Shown in pieces: positions 49,076 through 52,614 of a DNA stretch of 52,614 bases (the first letter of the stretch is position 1; each line of letters opens with the position of its first letter). This DNA is from an uncultured Bacteroidales bacterium (lineage in GTDB: Bacteria; Bacteroidota; Bacteroidia; Bacteroidales; P3). Below the pieces are notes generated by a model, which saw nothing but the letters and a program-made list of their open reading frames with translations, searched no databases and had not been told where the DNA came from. The stretch is taken from assembly GCA_937915785.1 (NCBI GenBank), contig CALGGY010000069.1:1-52614 (forward strand). The letters are read 5' to 3'. The translations under genes and the position numbers were made by a program.

Positions 49076-52000
49076 TTATTGTCTGATAAGTACTTTGCTG
49101 TGGCAAACGGCATTGTCGCACATTAGCACAACCGTGTAGCTTCCGGCAGGATAATTGGCAACTTCAACATTCACACTTCCGGCATTGTCGAGGTTGCTCA
49201 AATCGTAGTTGCCCACAAGCGTAGCTGTAGCAGTGTTGTAAACAAGCAGTTGAGCCGATGTTACCGTGGCGGCATACTCGTAGCTTACAACAACCCAATT
49301 GCTCCCAACGGGATTTGGAGTTATAGAGCGTATGCAACCTGGCACCACGTTTACTTTCACGGTGTCCAAATCGCGATAGCCGTCGCTTTCTGCGGTTACT
49401 TCAAGAATATACTCGTTTGTTTCGGACGGTGTTACGGTATAATTAAGACCTTCGTATTTGAAATTACGCTGCTTGTCGTACCAACGGCAGGTGGCATCCT
49501 CGTTTATCTGGGCTGCGTGGAGTGTTGCAGTGGTGTTGAGCAGTACGGATGTGTCATTGCCGGCATTGGCATGGAAAGTACGACCCGCAGTATAAATACT
49601 ATTAAATCCTTGACCACTAGCAATTTCGTAAAAATCTTCATCGGTGAATGCAACTATATCGAAGTGAGTTGTGTCGTTTTGGGGATACTTGTTGGTAAAG
49701 AAATTTACCGACGTGCTTAAAGTAGAATACTGCCCTGCTGCGAGTTGAAGTGGCAATACAAAGTCATCGTCTGTAATCAGCAACGTGTTGTCGTTTACAA
49801 ATTTTGCCCCAGTAAGCAAATCATAGTTTATTGAGGAAATCAAATCCGCATCAAGTTTGAGCGAAATTTCTGCAAAGTTTGTGATTTTTTCTTCAAAAAT
49901 GTTATTGCGTTTAATCAAACGTAGAAATCGAGTAATGTGGTTTGATGTAGGATTGCTAATAGATACCACAGACTTATAACTAACACTTTTGCTTAAATAG
50001 ACATTACGTTGTGCCACGTTATTGTGGTCACGCACAAGCCAATAAACACCTGTTTGTTGTTCGTTTTCATGAGCAATTGTATCGTCATCGTGCACACGGG
50101 CGAGCAAACAGAAATGCCATGGATCCTCAGTAAAAGAATGGCAATCTTCATAATCCTCCCCTCTCGGTGTCCACCAAGAAACTTTTAATACTTTACTGCC
50201 ATTTGCTGGGATTACTGGTAATAGAATCCCGTTTGGAGACCCAATAGTACCACCTTTATACTGGTTGCAAGACAAAAAATTGTAACTCGTCCAGTTCTCA
50301 TACCAATAGTCGTTAATACCTGCTTTTGCCCAATTGATAAACAGACGTTCGTTTCCACTTGAAGCATGCTTGCTCTTATTTCGTATTCTGACACAAACTT
50401 TGTATTCTGTATTACCAGCTGGATTTTCAACTCTATTACCACTCAAATCTTCAATCCATATATCAGGACTATTCCAATTCTCAGCCACAGTGCTGGGCAT
50501 TGAGCCGTCATCGTCCACGGCATCCCGTATATACAAGTCTGTGTAAACTCCAACTGCATACCATGCGTCTCTTACTGCTTTAACTTCATCACTACTTATA
50601 CCGTACAAATCTTTTGCTGCTTCAATTGTGTACTCTTTTGCTTTTAAGAAATCCGTGTTTGATGTCATATATGCTGTTTCAGCACGATAGACAATTTGAG
50701 AAGCATGGTCTATTCCTATGCCTGTTACAGTATAATAGTTCCCATTATCATTTGTGCCATTTCCACCTGTAGTTAAAAGGTAAAACCAGTAATTAATAAC
50801 ACCGCTATTGTGGTGTACGCCACCAAAATCCGAATTTGAATTAGTCGGTATCCAATAATTGCCTTTATATGTGTTCGGACAAGAATACAAATTTGGATCA
50901 GACATACTTCTGATTGGGGAGCCAAGGTCTTCACCCACCAACCAAGTCTGTTTGCCTGTTGTAGCCCATTCTTCTATACAAGCAGCCCAAATGTCACTCA
51001 ATGCCTCATTAATAGCTCCTGACTCTCCTTGATATAAAAGATCTGCAGAATATTGACAAACTCCATGTGCTATTTCATGGCCGATAACATCAAGACTTGT
51101 GAAAATATCATAATTATTATAGCCATCACCATAAAACATCGAATTTAAAGATTGAGACCAAAAGGCGTTTTCATAATCAGTACCATAATGCACATAATTT
51201 GTTATGGCTGAATTATTATTATCGTAACTATTTCTGCCATGTACCTGCTTAAAATAATCATACGTCATCATAGCACCCCAGTGAGCATCCAAAGCCCCAT
51301 CATCTTTGTTTGAATTGTGAAATTCGGCAGAAGTCCAATTATTGTCATAATCTGTAAAATCGACCGCTGACGATAGCGAAGTGCTGTGGTTCAAATTGTA
51401 TGTCCTTATTCCATTTCCTCGCGTTGTATCGTGCAAAATATTATATGATGAATTTAACTTGGTAGCAATTGTTCTGTCTCCACTGTATCGAGTTGAAGCA
51501 ATCCCATTATCGTTCATTATCAGTGACAAATGATTCAAGATTTCTCCTGTTTTACCATCAACAAATATAAACTCATGGAACAATTGCCCAGTCGAATATA
51601 AATCTATTTTATAAGCAATATGCAATAATGTGTCATCATCTATCATTTGATTTGTACAAATAACAATTTCAGGAGAAGCGTAATACGATTTTAAAGTCTT
51701 TGAATCTATAGAATAATAATAATCCACAAAAAACTTTGCTCTATTAATGGCTGACGTTTTAGATATAAAAATAGATGTGTCAATTAGGGAACAATCAGCA
51801 TATTCTCCATTCAGAGCATAACACTTGTTATTAGAAAAATGGACTCTGATATCTGAATTTTCTATTTTAATTCCCTTATAATATTGAACATATCTTTCGT
51901 GGGAGTGTCCTAACATATCTTTTTGCACTTTTAGATTTTGTCCCGTCTCCTTTTTTTTGAATGTATAGTTTTCAGATAAATTCAGATATTTCCTAATTGA

Positions 52001-52141
52001 CAAATTCACATTCTCTTTTTGGATGTTGATTGCTGCAACTTTTGATGAATGGAGATGCAAAGACCTCAATTCTTGAGAATAGGAATTAATAGTCGTTATT
52101 ACAGCTATTATAGCAAATATAATCTTGATTATTCTTTTCAT
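49076..52141 (-). CDS. M4 thermolysin-like metalloprotease with T9SS-type C-terminus
   Basis: This encodes 1021 aa. Signal peptide KIIFAIIAVITTINSYSQ. The N-terminal propeptide (about 40-230) resembles an FTP/PepSY-type inhibitory region. The catalytic domain has DVIGHEIAHGVCQYSADL (HExxH near residue 354) and GAINEALSDIWAACIEEW (third zinc ligand). The conserved GGVHHNSGVINYWFYLL segment carries the substrate-side histidine region of M4 enzymes. Beta domains follow, and a final segment (SITPNPVGSNWVVVSYEY, YPAGSYTVVLMCDNAVCHSK) fits a T9SS sorting domain. It should be a secreted, surface-held protease. ATG 52141 shares one base with the upstream stop (TAATG). The 5' three quarters is clearly AT-richer than the 3' end and the rest of the window. 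Confidence 0.92.
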   Translation of the reverse strand: MKRIIKIIFAIIAVITTINSYSQELRSLHLHSSKVAAINIQKENVNLSIRKYLNLSENYTFKKKETGQNLKVQKDMLGHSHERYVQYYKGIKIENSDIRVHFSNNKCYALNGEYADCSLIDTSIFISKTSAINRAKFFVDYYYSIDSKTLKSYYASPEIVICTNQMIDDDTLLHIAYKIDLYSTGQLFHEFIFVDGKTGEILNHLSLIMNDNGIASTRYSGDRTIATKLNSSYNILHDTTRGNGIRTYNLNHSTSLSSAVDFTDYDNNWTSAEFHNSNKDDGALDAHWGAMMTYDYFKQVHGRNSYDNNNSAITNYVHYGTDYENAFWSQSLNSMFYGDGYNNYDIFTSLDVIGHEIAHGVCQYSADLLYQGESGAINEALSDIWAACIEEWATTGKQTWLVGEDLGSPIRSMSDPNLYSCPNTYKGNYWIPTNSNSDFGGVHHNSGVINYWFYLLTTGGNGTNDNGNYYTVTGIGIDHASQIVYRAETAYMTSNTDFLKAKEYTIEAAKDLYGISSDEVKAVRDAWYAVGVYTDLYIRDAVDDDGSMPSTVAENWNSPDIWIEDLSGNRVENPAGNTEYKVCVRIRNKSKHASSGNERLFINWAKAGINDYWYENWTSYNFLSCNQYKGGTIGSPNGILLPVIPANGSKVLKVSWWTPRGEDYEDCHSFTEDPWHFCLLARVHDDDTIAHENEQQTGVYWLVRDHNNVAQRNVYLSKSVSYKSVVSISNPTSNHITRFLRLIKRNNIFEEKITNFAEISLKLDADLISSINYDLLTGAKFVNDNTLLITDDDFVLPLQLAAGQYSTLSTSVNFFTNKYPQNDTTHFDIVAFTDEDFYEIASGQGFNSIYTAGRTFHANAGNDTSVLLNTTATLHAAQINEDATCRWYDKQRNFKYEGLNYTVTPSETNEYILEVTAESDGYRDLDTVKVNVVPGCIRSITPNPVGSNWVVVSYEYAATVTSAQLLVYNTATATLVGNYDLSNLDNAGSVNVEVANYPAGSYTVVLMCDNAVCHSKVLIRQ

Positions 52142-52527
52142 TAGTAATTTTTATATAAAAAGCTAATGCTATTGGTGTCTATTTGATATTGCTCGTATCC
52201 GATTCCTGCTAGTCCAAATAACAAACCAACCCTTAAGCCATTGCAACTAAACAACTCAACGCCCATATCCGGACATTCTTCACAAGATACTACTAGAAAA
52301 CCATCTTTATCTGTAGAATATTTACAAGAACATATACTGGAATGTTGTGCTCTGTTAGTTTCAAATTCAGCCACTTTTTCTTTTAACCAGTTTAGTCCAG
52401 TAAGAGGGTCTTCCACTCCACATATTTTACAATTATTTTTTTCTTTTTCGCAGGATGTAGCCAAAGCCACTCCCACCAAAACTACCGCAACTTGCGGCAA
52501 AACTTTGCTAAATATTTTACTTTTCAT
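52141..52527 (-). CDS. Cysteine-rich lipoprotein coupled to the M4 protease
   Basis: This 128-aa protein starts with a lipoprotein signal (VAVVLVGVALATSC), lipidation predicted at the Cys of ATSC. The mature part has seven further cysteines, several paired (NNCKICG, SICSCKY, SCEECPDMG, FSCNG), and a DPLTGLNWLKEKVAEF helix. The layout resembles small Bacteroidales lipoproteins with an L-x-W-L-K-E helix followed by cysteine-containing strands. The stop codon overlaps the M4 protease start (TAATG), so the two are translated together. Possible roles include anchoring, inhibiting or folding the protease, none shown. The gene is AT-rich like the 5' part of the protease. Its promoter was not identified in the 87 nt before the window edge. 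Confidence 0.8.
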   Translation of the reverse strand: MKSKIFSKVLPQVAVVLVGVALATSCEKEKNNCKICGVEDPLTGLNWLKEKVAEFETNRAQHSSICSCKYSTDKDGFLVVSCEECPDMGVELFSCNGLRVGLLFGLAGIGYEQYQIDTNSISFLYKNY

Positions 52528-52614
52528 ATTATTTTGATTTTAACCCTAAATTCCGCAAGTAACCATGCAATTGGCTTGTTGATAAATGGACAAGTGATTG
52601 TTAATAAATAAATT

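Overview
The window looks like chromosomal DNA from an anaerobic member of the Bacteroidetes, most likely order Bacteroidales. Three things point there: many start sites are preceded by the Bacteroidetes -7 element TAnnTTTG (some with a -33 TTTG 17-22 nt upstream) and no clear Shine-Dalgarno sequences were seen; four large secreted proteins end in type IX secretion (T9SS) sorting domains; and several families are typical of the phylum (SPOR, PepSY-like, DUF4369/TlpA-like thioredoxin, rSAM/lipoprotein pair, FtsX-type permease behind rbfA). Oxygen-independent ribonucleotide reduction (nrdD/nrdG) and acetate kinase fit a fermentative anaerobe. I do not assign a genus. No rRNA, tRNA, CRISPR array, insertion sequence or phage was recognised.

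Layout. 1-0.8 kb: edge fragment and a small conserved protein. 0.8-4.0 kb (-): SPOR protein, bifunctional (p)ppGpp synthetase/hydrolase and aroQ, probably one transcript. 4.3-13.5 kb (+): six closely spaced genes, mannose-1-P guanylyltransferase, asnS, S41 C-terminal protease, T9SS-exported M1 aminopeptidase, aspartate kinase and ispG. 13.6-17.5 kb (-): nrdD, nrdG, a 73-aa lipoprotein and a radical SAM/SPASM-like protein packed as one operon. 18.1-20.1 kb (+): GH106-like lipoprotein followed by a strong terminator. 20.3-26.1 kb (-): ABC exporter and a very large M6-like T9SS protease. 26.3-28.5 kb (+): universal stress protein and an arginase-fold protein that has lost metal ligands. 28.6-35.4 kb (-): lipoamide dehydrogenase, a beta-helix-like T9SS protein, rhamnulokinase and acetate kinase. 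35.6-40.4 kb (+): PrsW-like protease, PpiD-like isomerase, rbfA and a LolC/E-type permease. 40.4-45.0 kb (-): sbcD-sbcC. 45.2-52.5 kb (-): TlpA-like thioredoxin protein, a multiply frameshifted winged-helix pseudogene, a PepSY-like protein, and a cysteine-rich lipoprotein coupled to an M4 thermolysin-like T9SS protease.

How it fits together. Much of the window is housekeeping (translation, isoprenoid, aspartate-family and shikimate steps, stringent response, DNA repair, envelope protein folding and lipoprotein trafficking) mixed with a secreted layer of three T9SS proteases or peptidases and one T9SS beta-helix-like protein. The GH106-like lipoprotein and rhamnulokinase hint at use of rhamnose-containing glycans, although they are 12 kb apart. 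The most interesting places are the nrdDG/rSAM/lipoprotein operon, the arginase-like protein with altered metal ligands, the shortened three-domain-type IspG, and the AT-rich M4 protease with its coupled lipoprotein at the right edge.
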